NCBI RefSeq assembly: GCF_022024235.1
Contig: NZ_CP091799.1
Location: 2,049,001 to 2,113,000 of the forward strand
Direction: 5' to 3'
Length of the DNA: 64,000 nucleotides
From: Segatella baroniae B14
GTDB taxonomy: Bacteria; Bacteroidota; Bacteroidia; Bacteroidales; Bacteroidaceae
Shown here: positions 27,025 through 35,473 of the stretch, in pieces
Position numbering within the stretch: position 1 is the stretch's first letter
How the letters are laid out: the number at the start of each line of letters is the position of its first letter
The notes under the pieces: generated by a model
Seen by the model: the letters and a program-made list of their open reading frames with translations, nothing else
Databases searched by the model: none
Told to the model about the DNA's origin: nothing
Program-made: the position numbers and the translations under genes

Positions 27025-28311
27025 CTACTTACGCTTACAAATAAGAATAACATGTTGCTTTTCAGCGATTGTCGTTGCAAAAATATAGGTATATCCACCA
27101 TCCTTTAATTTCAGACGCTTACGTAAATCGTCTACTTTAATAGGAAAATTCCTAACAGCTATATTTGCTTTGGTTATTCCCTTTAATTTTTCTTTTAATT
27201 CCTTTTTATTGAAAGTAGCTACGGCTTCTATCTTAAAAACACGACCAGGGAAATAATCAACAGGATTTATCGCTGTAAAGAGACGCGTATTTTGACTTAA
27301 AGCCATCACACCATAACGTTTTGCTAATTCAGTAAAACACCCAGCTTTCATGAGTGAAGCATTAGGCTCGTAAAGTTCATAACCAACTATATCTGTCATA
27401 TCAGACAAAACCGGTATAGATTTGTGAGAAGAATATGTAGAATCAGTTTGTGCATAAGATGAAGGTATACTGTAATCAAAAATATGGCAGTCATTAACTC
27501 CATAAACATGAATATACTCTTTGGCACGACGTGCCAATACTATCAACAATTCCTTACATTCATTGCTCACAGAGATAATATGTACTTCTGCCACTGTATT
27601 CTTACGGTCAGATATCCCCATATTTGCCTTCTGATTCAAATCTTCTACAGCCTTATGCCAATCAAGCATAGGAGATAGCTTCAACACTACATAATCAGCC
27701 TTTTTCAAAAGAATACTCACTAACATGAGTACATCAGGAGTACAATCTTCTATAGCATATGTTTTTCCTCCATGGTTATCTCTACGAGCTGGATCCATGA
27801 AAACGAGAGAGACTGGAGACATCACTTCAAGATATTCTTCTGAATCTTGACAAACGATATTTACATGCTGAAGACCAAAAAGGGCAAAATTATGTTTTGC
27901 AACATCACAAAGATGACTCTGACGCTCTACATAGGTAGCATGCTGAAATAGAGGAGCTAAAAAAGAAAAATCTACTCCAAAACCACCAGTTAAGTCAACC
28001 ATACTCCCAAAACACGACTTATCATCTTGTGGAATATTCATAAGCCGCCTAACCAGGGTGGCTTTATATCGCCCTGTTTGTTCAGACGAACATTGTTCCA
28101 TAGAAAGCCCAGGAGGATAAAGAACACCATCTATAACAGTCCATGAAGGGAGTTTTTTACAAGCTTTCTGCCATCCTTCAATTTGCTGAAGAATAAAACA
28201 AAGCTCGTTATTACTAAATTTCCCAGAAGCCGTCAAAGCCAAATTTCGAACATTATCCTTACGATGTTGCTGAATATATTGGATTATTGCAGAAGATATT
28301 TCCATCATCAA
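27025..28311 (-). CDS. Class I SAM-dependent methyltransferase with THUMP-like domain (PG_1098 family)
   Basis: 428-aa protein of a Bacteroidetes family with three parts: a helical N-terminus, a Rossmann methyltransferase core (about 115-260) and a ferredoxin-like plus THUMP-like C-terminus. SAM-binding motif DLTGGFGVDFSFLAP is near residue 107. The following VERQSHLCDVAKHNFALFG marks beta-2/helix C, and VFMDPARRD near 174 is the DPPY-like catalytic motif (here DPAR). RNA is the likely substrate because of the THUMP-like end; the position methylated is unknown. Three start codons lie within 6 bases (MMMEIS). Confidence 0.85.
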   Translation of the reverse strand: MMMEISSAIIQYIQQHRKDNVRNLALTASGKFSNNELCFILQQIEGWQKACKKLPSWTVIDGVLYPPGLSMEQCSSEQTGRYKATLVRRLMNIPQDDKSCFGSMVDLTGGFGVDFSFLAPLFQHATYVERQSHLCDVAKHNFALFGLQHVNIVCQDSEEYLEVMSPVSLVFMDPARRDNHGGKTYAIEDCTPDVLMLVSILLKKADYVVLKLSPMLDWHKAVEDLNQKANMGISDRKNTVAEVHIISVSNECKELLIVLARRAKEYIHVYGVNDCHIFDYSIPSSYAQTDSTYSSHKSIPVLSDMTDIVGYELYEPNASLMKAGCFTELAKRYGVMALSQNTRLFTAINPVDYFPGRVFKIEAVATFNKKELKEKLKGITKANIAVRNFPIKVDDLRKRLKLKDGGYTYIFATTIAEKQHVILICKRK

Positions 28312-28323
28312 AAAAACAAAAAA

Positions 28324-28359
28324 GGTTCGCTATAATACCCGAAGGCATTACAACGAACC
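28324..28359 (-). terminator. Terminator after frdB
   Basis: 6-bp arms GGTTCG / CGAACC around a loop of about 24 bases. On the minus strand it is followed by a long T-rich run, as expected for intrinsic termination of the frd transcript. Confidence 0.6.
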
Positions 28360-28385
28360 CCGTATTATCAATTCACTGTATCGAC

Positions 28386-29144
28386 TTAATCACTCAGCTT
28401 AGCTGAGATATACTCACGATTCAAGCGAGCAATATTAGCAATACTTTCATTCTTAGGACAAACAGCCTCACAAGCACGAGTATTGGTACAGTTACCAAAA
28501 CCAAGTTCTTCCATCTTAGCAATCATGTTCTTAGCACGCTTAGCAGCTTCAGGACGACCCTGAGGAAGAAGTGCCAACTGACTTACCTTAGAACTCAAGA
28601 ACAACATAGCAGAACCATTCTTACAAGCAGCAACACAAGCACCACAACCGATACATGTAGCACAATCCATAGCTTCGTCCGCAGCCTCCTTAGAAATAAG
28701 AAGAGCGTTTGCATCCTGAGCCTGACCTGTACGGATAGTGTTATAACCACCTGCAGCAATAATCTTATCAAATGCAGAACGATCTACCATACAATCCTTA
28801 ATTACAGGGAATGCTGCAGAACGCCAAGGTTCTACTGTAATTACATCACCATCGTTGAAACGACGCATATAAAGCTGGCATGTTGTAGCACCACGCTCTG
28901 TCTTACCATGAGGAGTACCATTAATGTAAAGTGAACACATACCACAAATACCCTCACGACAATCGTGATCAAATACGAACGGCTCTTCGCCAGCCTCGAT
29001 TAATTCCTCATTGAGGATATCGAGCATTTCGAGGAAGGATGTATCATCTGGAATATCCTTCATTTCGTGTGTATCAAAATGACCTTGAGCTGTAGGACCG
29101 TTCTGACGCCAATATTTTATTGTGAAACTAATATTTCTTGCCAT
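28386..29144 (-). CDS. frdB: Fumarate reductase / succinate dehydrogenase iron-sulfur subunit
   Basis: Electron-transfer subunit carrying a [2Fe-2S], a [4Fe-4S] and a [3Fe-4S] cluster between quinone and FAD. The plant-type 2Fe-2S motif is near residue 60-75 (CREGICGMCSLY, with the distal Cys in TTCQLY). The ferredoxin motifs are near 151 (CATCIGCGACVAACK) and 207 (CTNTRACEAVCPK). 252 aa is typical of the Bacteroidetes enzyme. Start is 5 bases after frdA. In anaerobic Bacteroidales this complex runs mainly as fumarate reductase, making succinate. Confidence 0.95.
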   Translation of the reverse strand: MARNISFTIKYWRQNGPTAQGHFDTHEMKDIPDDTSFLEMLDILNEELIEAGEEPFVFDHDCREGICGMCSLYINGTPHGKTERGATTCQLYMRRFNDGDVITVEPWRSAAFPVIKDCMVDRSAFDKIIAAGGYNTIRTGQAQDANALLISKEAADEAMDCATCIGCGACVAACKNGSAMLFLSSKVSQLALLPQGRPEAAKRAKNMIAKMEELGFGNCTNTRACEAVCPKNESIANIARLNREYISAKLSD

Positions 29145-29149
29145 AGTTT

Positions 29150-31129
29150 TTAATTCTTATAGTTACGTGTTTGTACCTTGATTGCCTCATACTCGAGAGG
29201 TTCCTTGATGAGTTCTGGAGCTGTTGTATCATTACCCTGATACTTCCAACAACCTACATAGAAGTAGTTTTCATCGTCACGAGCAGCCTCACCCTCTGGT
29301 GTCTGATGCTCCTCACGGAAGTGACCACCACAACTTTCATTACGAGAGAGTGCATCATAAGCAATAAGTTCGCCCATCAGAATAAAGTCACGAAGGTGAA
29401 TAGCTTTATCAAGCTCAACATTCAAACCATCTTTAGAACCAGGAACGAAAAGGTTTGTATTAAATTCTTCACGAACCTGTTTCAATAAGCGCAAACCTTC
29501 CTCAAGACCTTCCTTTGTACGACCCATACCTACATGTTCCCACATAATATGACCAAGTTCCTTATGGATAGAATCAACAGAACGCTTACCCTTAATATTC
29601 ATTAAGCGATCAATCTCTGCCATTACACCCTTCTCTGCTTCATCAAATTCAGGAGCTGTAGTAGGAACTTTAGGCCAAATAGCTTGATCGGCTAGATAGT
29701 TCTGAATGGTATATGGCAATACAAAGTAACCATCAGCAAGACCCTGCATCAATGCAGAAGCACCCAAACGGTTTGCACCATGATCAGAGAAGTTACACTC
29801 ACCAATAGCAAACAGACCTGTAATAGATGTCTGGAGCTCATAATCTACCCAAATACCACCCATAGTGTAGTGGATAGCTGGGAAAATCATCATAGGCTTG
29901 TAATACTTCACACCATTGATTTCCTTACCAAGTTCACCTGGGAATACGTCAGTGATTTCCTCATACATTTCGAAAAGGTTACCATAACGCTGCATGATTT
30001 CATCAAGACCTAAACGGTTAATAGACTCAGAGAAGTCTAGATATACAGCAAGACCTGTATTGTTAACACCAAAGCCCTTATCACAACGTTCCTTTGCAGC
30101 ACGTGATGCAACATCACGAGGCACCAAGTTACCAAATGCAGGATAACGACGTTCCAAATAATAATCACGATCTTCCTCTGCAATATCCCAAGGGTTAATT
30201 TCACCCTTCTGAAGTTTCTTGGCATCTTCGAGTTTCTTAGGAACCCAAATACGACCATCATTACGAAGAGATTCAGACATCAATGTCAATTTACTCTGCT
30301 TGTCACCGTGTACAGGAATACAAGTAGGATGAATCTGTACATAACAAGGATTAGCGAAATAAGCACCTTTACGATATGCTTGAATAGCAGCTGTACAGTT
30401 ACAACCCATAGCATTGGTTGACAAGAAGTAGGTATTACCGTAACCACCAGTTGCGATAACTACTGCATTAGCAGAGAAGCGCTCTAATTTACCAGATACC
30501 AAATTCTTAGCTATAATACCACGAGCACGGCCATCTACGATAACAACATCTTCCATCTCATAACGAGTGTAGAGTTTTACCTTGCCCGCATTTACTTGGC
30601 ACATTAAAGAAGAATAAGCACCAAGAAGCAACTGCTGACCAGTTTGACCTTTAGCATAAAATGTACGAGAAACCTGAGCACCACCGAATGAACGGTTAGC
30701 TAACATACCACCATACTCACGAGCGAAAGGAACACCCTGAGCGACACACTGATCAATGATATTGTTACTAACCTCTGCCAAACGATATACGTTAGCTTCA
30801 CGAGCACGGTAGTCACCACCCTTTACAGTATCGTAAAACAGACGGTAAACAGAGTCACCATCATTCTGATAATTTTTAGCAGCATTGATACCACCCTGTG
30901 CAGCGATAGAGTGAGCACGACGTGGAGAATCCTGAATACAGAAATTCAGTACGTTGAAACCCATCTCACCAAGAGAAGCTGCAGCACTAGCACCAGCAAG
31001 ACCTGTACCTACAACAATAATATCAAGCTTCAGTTTGTTTTTAGGGTTCACCAAACGCTGGTGAGCTTTATAATTAGTCCATTTCTCGGCCACTGGGCCC
31101 TCTGGAATCTTAGAATCTATTTGTGACAT
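29150..31129 (-). CDS. frdA: Fumarate reductase / succinate dehydrogenase flavoprotein subunit
   Basis: Catalytic subunit with covalently bound FAD interconverting fumarate and succinate. The dinucleotide-binding motif [14 protein letters not shown] lies near residue 41. [15 protein letters not shown] near 72 contains the flavin-linking His. The active-site regions [14 protein letters not shown] (near 263) and [11 protein letters not shown] follow. 659 aa matches the long Bacteroidetes/epsilon-type enzyme. It lies 39 bases after frdC and 5 before frdB. Confidence 0.96.
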   Translation of the reverse strand: MSQIDSKIPEGPVAEKWTNYKAHQRLVNPKNKLKLDIIVVGTGLAGASAAASLGEMGFNVLNFCIQDSPRRAHSIAAQGGINAAKNYQNDGDSVYRLFYDTVKGGDYRAREANVYRLAEVSNNIIDQCVAQGVPFAREYGGMLANRSFGGAQVSRTFYAKGQTGQQLLLGAYSSLMCQVNAGKVKLYTRYEMEDVVIVDGRARGIIAKNLVSGKLERFSANAVVIATGGYGNTYFLSTNAMGCNCTAAIQAYRKGAYFANPCYVQIHPTCIPVHGDKQSKLTLMSESLRNDGRIWVPKKLEDAKKLQKGEINPWDIAEEDRDYYLERRYPAFGNLVPRDVASRAAKERCDKGFGVNNTGLAVYLDFSESINRLGLDEIMQRYGNLFEMYEEITDVFPGELGKEINGVKYYKPMMIFPAIHYTMGGIWVDYELQTSITGLFAIGECNFSDHGANRLGASALMQGLADGYFVLPYTIQNYLADQAIWPKVPTTAPEFDEAEKGVMAEIDRLMNIKGKRSVDSIHKELGHIMWEHVGMGRTKEGLEEGLRLLKQVREEFNTNLFVPGSKDGLNVELDKAIHLRDFILMGELIAYDALSRNESCGGHFREEHQTPEGEAARDDENYFYVGCWKYQGNDTTAPELIKEPLEYEAIKVQTRNYKN

Positions 31130-31168
31130 AATCTTTTTCTATTATAAATTATGAATAAAGAATCTCAA

Positions 31169-31855
31169 TTAGGCACAGCACATACTTGGTGCAAAGCCGA
31201 GCCAGAATGAGAGAACAAGGAATACAAACACAGCCATCAGGATAGAAACATAAACGAAACCGATGCACTGCCAACGCTTCTGCCATATTTTACCACTAAC
31301 ACCAAGTGTCTGCATAGCACTCCAGAATCCATGAGTAAGGTGGAACCAAATTGCAACCATCCAAATGATGTAGAGAATAGAGAATACAGGATTAGCGAAA
31401 GTGTCCTTAATCCATGCAAAACCATCAGATGGACTGTGAGCAAGACCTTCCATACCTACCAACTCGGCAAACATCATGTTGTACCAGAAATTGAACAGGT
31501 GAAGGAGAAGACCTAAAGCAATGATAATACCCAAAACGAGCATGTTCTGAGAAGCCCAACTTACCTGTGAGTAAGAACCAGTAACCTCATAACGAGAGTT
31601 ACCACGAGCACGACGGTTTTGTGCTGTTAGGATGAATGCGTAAACGATGTGAGCGACAGCAAGGACTGCCAAACCGAGAGTACCAGCAACGGCATACCAG
31701 TTAGAACCCAAAAACTCACATACCATGTTGTATGCTTCTCCAGAAAAGAAAGCAGCAACATTCATACAGCAGTGGAATGTCAGGAATAGAATAAGGCATA
31801 CGCCAGTAACCGACATAACAACCTTTCTACCGATAGGTGAATTGATTAACCACAT
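31169..31855 (-). CDS. frdC: Fumarate reductase / succinate dehydrogenase cytochrome b subunit
   Basis: Membrane anchor with about five helices binding heme b and quinone (B-type complex, single large anchor of 228 aa). His residues suited to heme ligation occur in helices: LTFHCCMNV near residue 27, AHIVYAF near 68, LHLFNFWYN near 118, and WFHLTHGFWS near 170. First gene of frdC-frdA-frdB, the order known from Bacteroides. Promoter with perfect boxes about 140 bases upstream. Confidence 0.93.
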   Translation of the reverse strand: MWLINSPIGRKVVMSVTGVCLILFLTFHCCMNVAAFFSGEAYNMVCEFLGSNWYAVAGTLGLAVLAVAHIVYAFILTAQNRRARGNSRYEVTGSYSQVSWASQNMLVLGIIIALGLLLHLFNFWYNMMFAELVGMEGLAHSPSDGFAWIKDTFANPVFSILYIIWMVAIWFHLTHGFWSAMQTLGVSGKIWQKRWQCIGFVYVSILMAVFVFLVLSFWLGFAPSMCCA

Positions 31856-31995
31856 AAATGATTGAATTTTAAATATTTAACTGTTAGAAACTATTATCTA
31901 CTAATATCTTTCCTTATACAACAGAGCTGAATGCAAAATGTCGAAATGTAAAATCGACTCCACTTTTTTAGGTATTGTCAGCACATACAGCACTG

Positions 31996-32026
31996 CAAAA
32001 ATACTATATTTTGATGATAAATCAAA
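31996..32026 (-). promoter_or_regulatory. Two-box promoter of frdCAB
   Basis: Minus strand: TTTG (32026-32023), 19 bases, TATTTTTG (32003-31996). An exact fit to the Bacteroidetes consensus. It implies a leader of about 135 nt before frdC, long enough for regulation of the message. Confidence 0.75.
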
Positions 32027-32088
32027 GTTTTTTATAAAAAAATCAAATTAAAATTCTTACTTTTGCCAAAAAATAGGAAACAACAATC

Positions 32089-33960
32089 ATGAAATTTAAT
32101 TATGACGTCATTGTCATCGGTGGTGGGCACGCTGGGTGTGAAGCTGCAGCTGCTTCTGCAAACATGGGAGCCAAGACATGTCTAGTAACAATGGACATGA
32201 ACAAAATTGGCCAGATGAGTTGTAATCCTGCCGTTGGTGGTATTGCAAAAGGACAAATTGTTCGCGAGATCGATGCCCTCGGTGGTCAAATGGGTCTTGT
32301 TACAGACAAGACAGCCATCCAGTTTCGTATGTTAAACATAGGAAAGGGGCCTGCTGTGTGGAGTCCACGTGCACAATGTGACCGTGGAAAGTTTATATGG
32401 GAATGGAGAACTGTTTTGGATAACACTCCAAACTTGAAAATTTGGCAAGATCAAGCCGACAAACTGCTCGTCGAAAACGGAGAAGCTATTGGCGTGCATA
32501 CTATCTGGGGGGTAGAACTATATGCCAAGAGTATCATTGTTACTGCTGGTACATTTCTCAATGGTCTGATGCATATCGGACGTAAAATGGTAGAAGGTGG
32601 ACGTTGTGCCGAACCAGCTGTTCATAATTTCACAGAAAGCATTACTCGATGGGGTATAACATCTGCAAGAATGAAAACAGGTACTCCTGTACGAATAGAT
32701 AAGCGTTCCGTACATTTTGAAGACATGGATGTTCAAGATGGAGATTCTGATTTTCATCAATTTTCTTACATGGGCCCACATCGCGTACTGCAACAGTTAC
32801 CATGTTGGACAACCTATACAAATAAAGAAGTACACGATACATTGAAAGAAGGTCTTGCAGACTCTCCACTTTTCAATGGTCAAATTCAAAGTACAGGGCC
32901 ACGTTACTGCCCTTCTATAGAAACCAAACTTGTAACTTTTCCTGACAAAGAACAACATCCCCTATTCTTAGAGCCAGAAGGTGAAGATACAAACGAAATG
33001 TACTTGAATGGTTTTTCTTCTAGCATGCCGATGGATGTGCAATTGAATGCCATTCGTAAAATTCGAGCATTCCGTGATGTAGAAATCTATCGTCCAGGTT
33101 ATGCCATCGAATATGATTATTTTGATCCTACACAACTCAAACATTCATTGGAATCCAAGATTATCAAAGGGCTTTTCTTTGCTGGTCAGGTAAACGGAAC
33201 CACAGGTTATGAAGAAGCAGGAGGTCAAGGTACCATAGCAGGTATAAATGCGGCTATTTACTGCAATAATGGTGAACCATTTATCATGAAACGAGATGAA
33301 AGCTATATAGGTGTTCTTATCGATGATTTAGTAACAAAGGGTGTTGATGAACCTTACAGAATGTTTACATCACGTGCCGAATATCGCATTCTCTTACGTC
33401 AGGATGATGCTGATGCACGACTAACAGAAAAAGCATACCACTTAGGTATTGCTAAAAGAGACCGATATGATTGGTGGATACAAAAGAAACAAGCTGTCGA
33501 TGAATTAATACAATTCTGCGAACAAATGCCAATCAAAGCAAAGGATATCAATTCTCAGCTTGAAGCACTTGGCACCACCCCACTTCGAGCTGGCTGTAAA
33601 CTTATAGATCTCATTGCACGCCCACATCTTAATCTGCAAAATCTTGCCGAAATTATTCCTGCCTTAAAGGAAAAACTTCATATGCCAGAAAATAGAAAAG
33701 AAGAGATTGCAGAAGCTGCTGAAATCAAGATGAAATATAAAGGCTACATAGAGCGAGAGAAAATAGTAGCAGAAAAAATGCATCGATTGGAAAATATCAA
33801 GATTAAAGGTAGATTCAATTATGCAGAACTTCATGAAATTTCTACTGAAGGACGCCAAAAACTCACCAAGATTGATCCAGAAACGTTGGCTCAAGCAAGT
33901 AGAATACCAGGCGTTTCTCCGAGTGACATCAACGTATTATTAGTTCTCCTCGGCAGATAA
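32089..33960 (+). CDS. mnmG: tRNA uridine-5-carboxymethylaminomethyl modification enzyme MnmG (GidA)
   Basis: FAD-dependent enzyme that with MnmE makes cmnm5U34 in tRNA anticodons. The FAD motif GGGHAGCEAAAASA lies at residues 11-24. The family blocks CNPAVGGIAKGQIVREIDALGG (45-67) and TGTFLNG plus VEGGRCAEPA follow, then GTIAGINAA near 384 and the C-terminal helical MnmE-binding domain. 623 aa is normal. A -7 box TACTTTTG is at 32058-32065. The stop codon is directly followed by a parS palindrome. Confidence 0.97.
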   Translation: MKFNYDVIVIGGGHAGCEAAAASANMGAKTCLVTMDMNKIGQMSCNPAVGGIAKGQIVREIDALGGQMGLVTDKTAIQFRMLNIGKGPAVWSPRAQCDRGKFIWEWRTVLDNTPNLKIWQDQADKLLVENGEAIGVHTIWGVELYAKSIIVTAGTFLNGLMHIGRKMVEGGRCAEPAVHNFTESITRWGITSARMKTGTPVRIDKRSVHFEDMDVQDGDSDFHQFSYMGPHRVLQQLPCWTTYTNKEVHDTLKEGLADSPLFNGQIQSTGPRYCPSIETKLVTFPDKEQHPLFLEPEGEDTNEMYLNGFSSSMPMDVQLNAIRKIRAFRDVEIYRPGYAIEYDYFDPTQLKHSLESKIIKGLFFAGQVNGTTGYEEAGGQGTIAGINAAIYCNNGEPFIMKRDESYIGVLIDDLVTKGVDEPYRMFTSRAEYRILLRQDDADARLTEKAYHLGIAKRDRYDWWIQKKQAVDELIQFCEQMPIKAKDINSQLEALGTTPLRAGCKLIDLIARPHLNLQNLAEIIPALKEKLHMPENRKEEIAEAAEIKMKYKGYIEREKIVAEKMHRLENIKIKGRFNYAELHEISTEGRQKLTKIDPETLAQASRIPGVSPSDINVLLVLLGR

Positions 33961-33976
33961 TGTTTCACGTGAAACA
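33961..33976. other. parS centromere site (perfect 16-bp palindrome)
   Basis: TGTTTCACGTGAAACA is a perfect palindrome matching the conserved chromosomal ParB-binding consensus TGTTNCACGTGAAACA. It begins at the first base after the mnmG stop codon. A second copy is at 35418. Confidence 0.9.
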
Positions 33977-34102
33977 ATTTATAGAAACAAAATACTGTAA
34001 CTGACTGAAATAGGAATAATTAGAAAAACAAAAGATATTACTACTTCAAGCCAATAAAACGTGTTTCACATAGTAAATACTAGAGATAAAAATAAAACAA
34101 AA

Positions 34103-34633
34103 ATGAACGAAAAGCTATTATTAGACAATCTGCGTTGCATTCCAGATTGGCCTATCAAAGGGGTTAATTTTAGAGATGTAACAACACTCTTCAAAAGTGC
34201 AGAATGTGTGAAAGAAATTTGCGATGATATGTACGAGCTTTATAAAGATAAAGGGATAACTAAAATCGTTGGAATCGAAAGCCGCGGCTTTGTAATGTCA
34301 TCAGCTCTTGCTATACGTCTTGGCGCCGGAATAGTTCTCTGTCGTAAACCAGGAAAGCTTCCTTGTGAAACAGTACAGGAGAGTTATGCCAAAGAATATG
34401 GTATGGACACTATTGAAATTCATAAGGATGCCATCAATGAAAACGATGTAATCCTACTCCATGATGATCTACTAGCTACAGGTGGAACTATGAAAGCAGC
34501 TTGTCAACTTGTTAAGAAATTCCATCCTAAAAAAATATATTGCAATTTTATCATTGAATTAGAAAGCGAATTTCCAAATGCCAGAAAAGAATTTGGAGAT
34601 GACATTGAAGTATCCTCTCTCCTAAAATTCTAA
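34103..34633 (+). CDS. apt: Adenine phosphoribosyltransferase
   Basis: Purine salvage: adenine plus PRPP to AMP. The PRPP-binding motif VILLHDDLLATGGTM (near residue 117) and the upstream GIESRGFVMSSALA (near 55) define the family. The open frame begins at 34061, but the ATG at 34103 (MNEKLLLDNLRCIPDWP) matches the family N-terminus and gives 176 aa. It is flanked on both sides by parS sites and followed by a hairpin terminator. No clear promoter boxes between the parS site and the gene. Confidence 0.93.
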   Translation: MNEKLLLDNLRCIPDWPIKGVNFRDVTTLFKSAECVKEICDDMYELYKDKGITKIVGIESRGFVMSSALAIRLGAGIVLCRKPGKLPCETVQESYAKEYGMDTIEIHKDAINENDVILLHDDLLATGGTMKAACQLVKKFHPKKIYCNFIIELESEFPNARKEFGDDIEVSSLLKF

Positions 34634-34680
34634 AATGATAGTACAAGCAATTAGTTATAAAAACTAGCTATAAGGAATAA

Positions 34681-34715
34681 TAAATGGCCAACTATATAAA
34701 AAGTTTGGCCATTTA
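34681..34715 (+). terminator. Terminator after apt
   Basis: Perfect 10-bp arms TAAATGGCCA / TGGCCATTTA around a 15-base loop, then TTTTG. Located 47 bases after the apt stop. Confidence 0.75.
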
Positions 34716-35473
34716 TTTTGTAGCATACTTAGAAATCAATCTATTCTACGTAATATTAAAATACAATTTAAATAATCTTCAAAAAAAACATTTAGAGAAG
34801 ATTCAAATACAAACCGACATTTACAAAAAACTCTAATCAAGATCTCACTAGTTTTAGTACCCTATTAAACATACAAGAAAATATAGCACACGAATAAATT
34901 ATCAAAATTATACGTTTTAGCAAAAGCTAAAATAAGCGCAGGACAAATAAGAAAAACCAAAACATTCTATTTATACATTGTTGTTATAAATAGAAACGTG
35001 TTTTAAAAAAACTACATTCAACAAGTATTATACATACTTAATTAAACTTTGATATATTTGTAGATAAGAATTCTCATATCTTTTGTAACTATTAGTACTT
35101 ATATAATAAAAATAATATTAACACCTAAAATTCAATAATCAACTACAACATTTAAGATAAAGCAAATCAAAATTATCACTTGCTTTAGTGATATCAATCT
35201 ACGCCACAATATTAAGCGTACAAATGCCTAACTTAAATTTTACTATAAACAAGACACACAAAAAAAAGCATGCTATCATATAAATAATAATCCATAAAAT
35301 ACTGTTTATTCACTAATTTTATGATATATAACTTTCTACTTTAAATTAAAATTATTATCTTTGTTTAAGCGTGCCAAACATATACTTTTAAGTACTACAC
35401 ACGTCACATAACGTTAACGTTTCACGTGAAACAAGATAAAGTAAAGTTCCTATAAATAAACGGTTTACGAAAA
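34716..35473. other. Gene-free, very AT-rich region between apt and uvrC containing parS
   Basis: About 760 bases with no credible reading frame. It contains small inverted repeats (TTTTAGC / GCTAAAA at about 34915-34932; CTATTTATA / TATAAATAG at about 34968-34994), a -7 box TATCTTTG at 35356-35363 for uvrC, an ACGTTAACGT palindrome at 35411-35420, and the second parS. No DnaA-box cluster and no tRNA or other RNA gene that I can recognise. Confidence 0.6.
35418..35433. other. Second parS site (15 of 16 bases)
   Basis: CGTTTCACGTGAAACA differs from the perfect copy at 33961 only in its first base; the inner 14 bases are a perfect palindrome. It lies in the probable uvrC leader, 40 bases before the uvrC ATG. 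Confidence 0.82.

Noticed and set aside
34062-34077. parS-like half site TGTTTCACATAGTAAA
   Set aside because: Only the left half matches; 11 of 16 bases, not a palindrome. A similar half site in dtd (37455-37470) is coding sequence.
34061-34102. Earlier start for apt
   Set aside because: Fourteen residues with no family similarity; ATG at 34103 matches the family N-terminus.
34716-35473. Second candidate for oriC
   Set aside because: AT-rich and next to parS, but no cluster of TTATCCACA-like boxes is visible.
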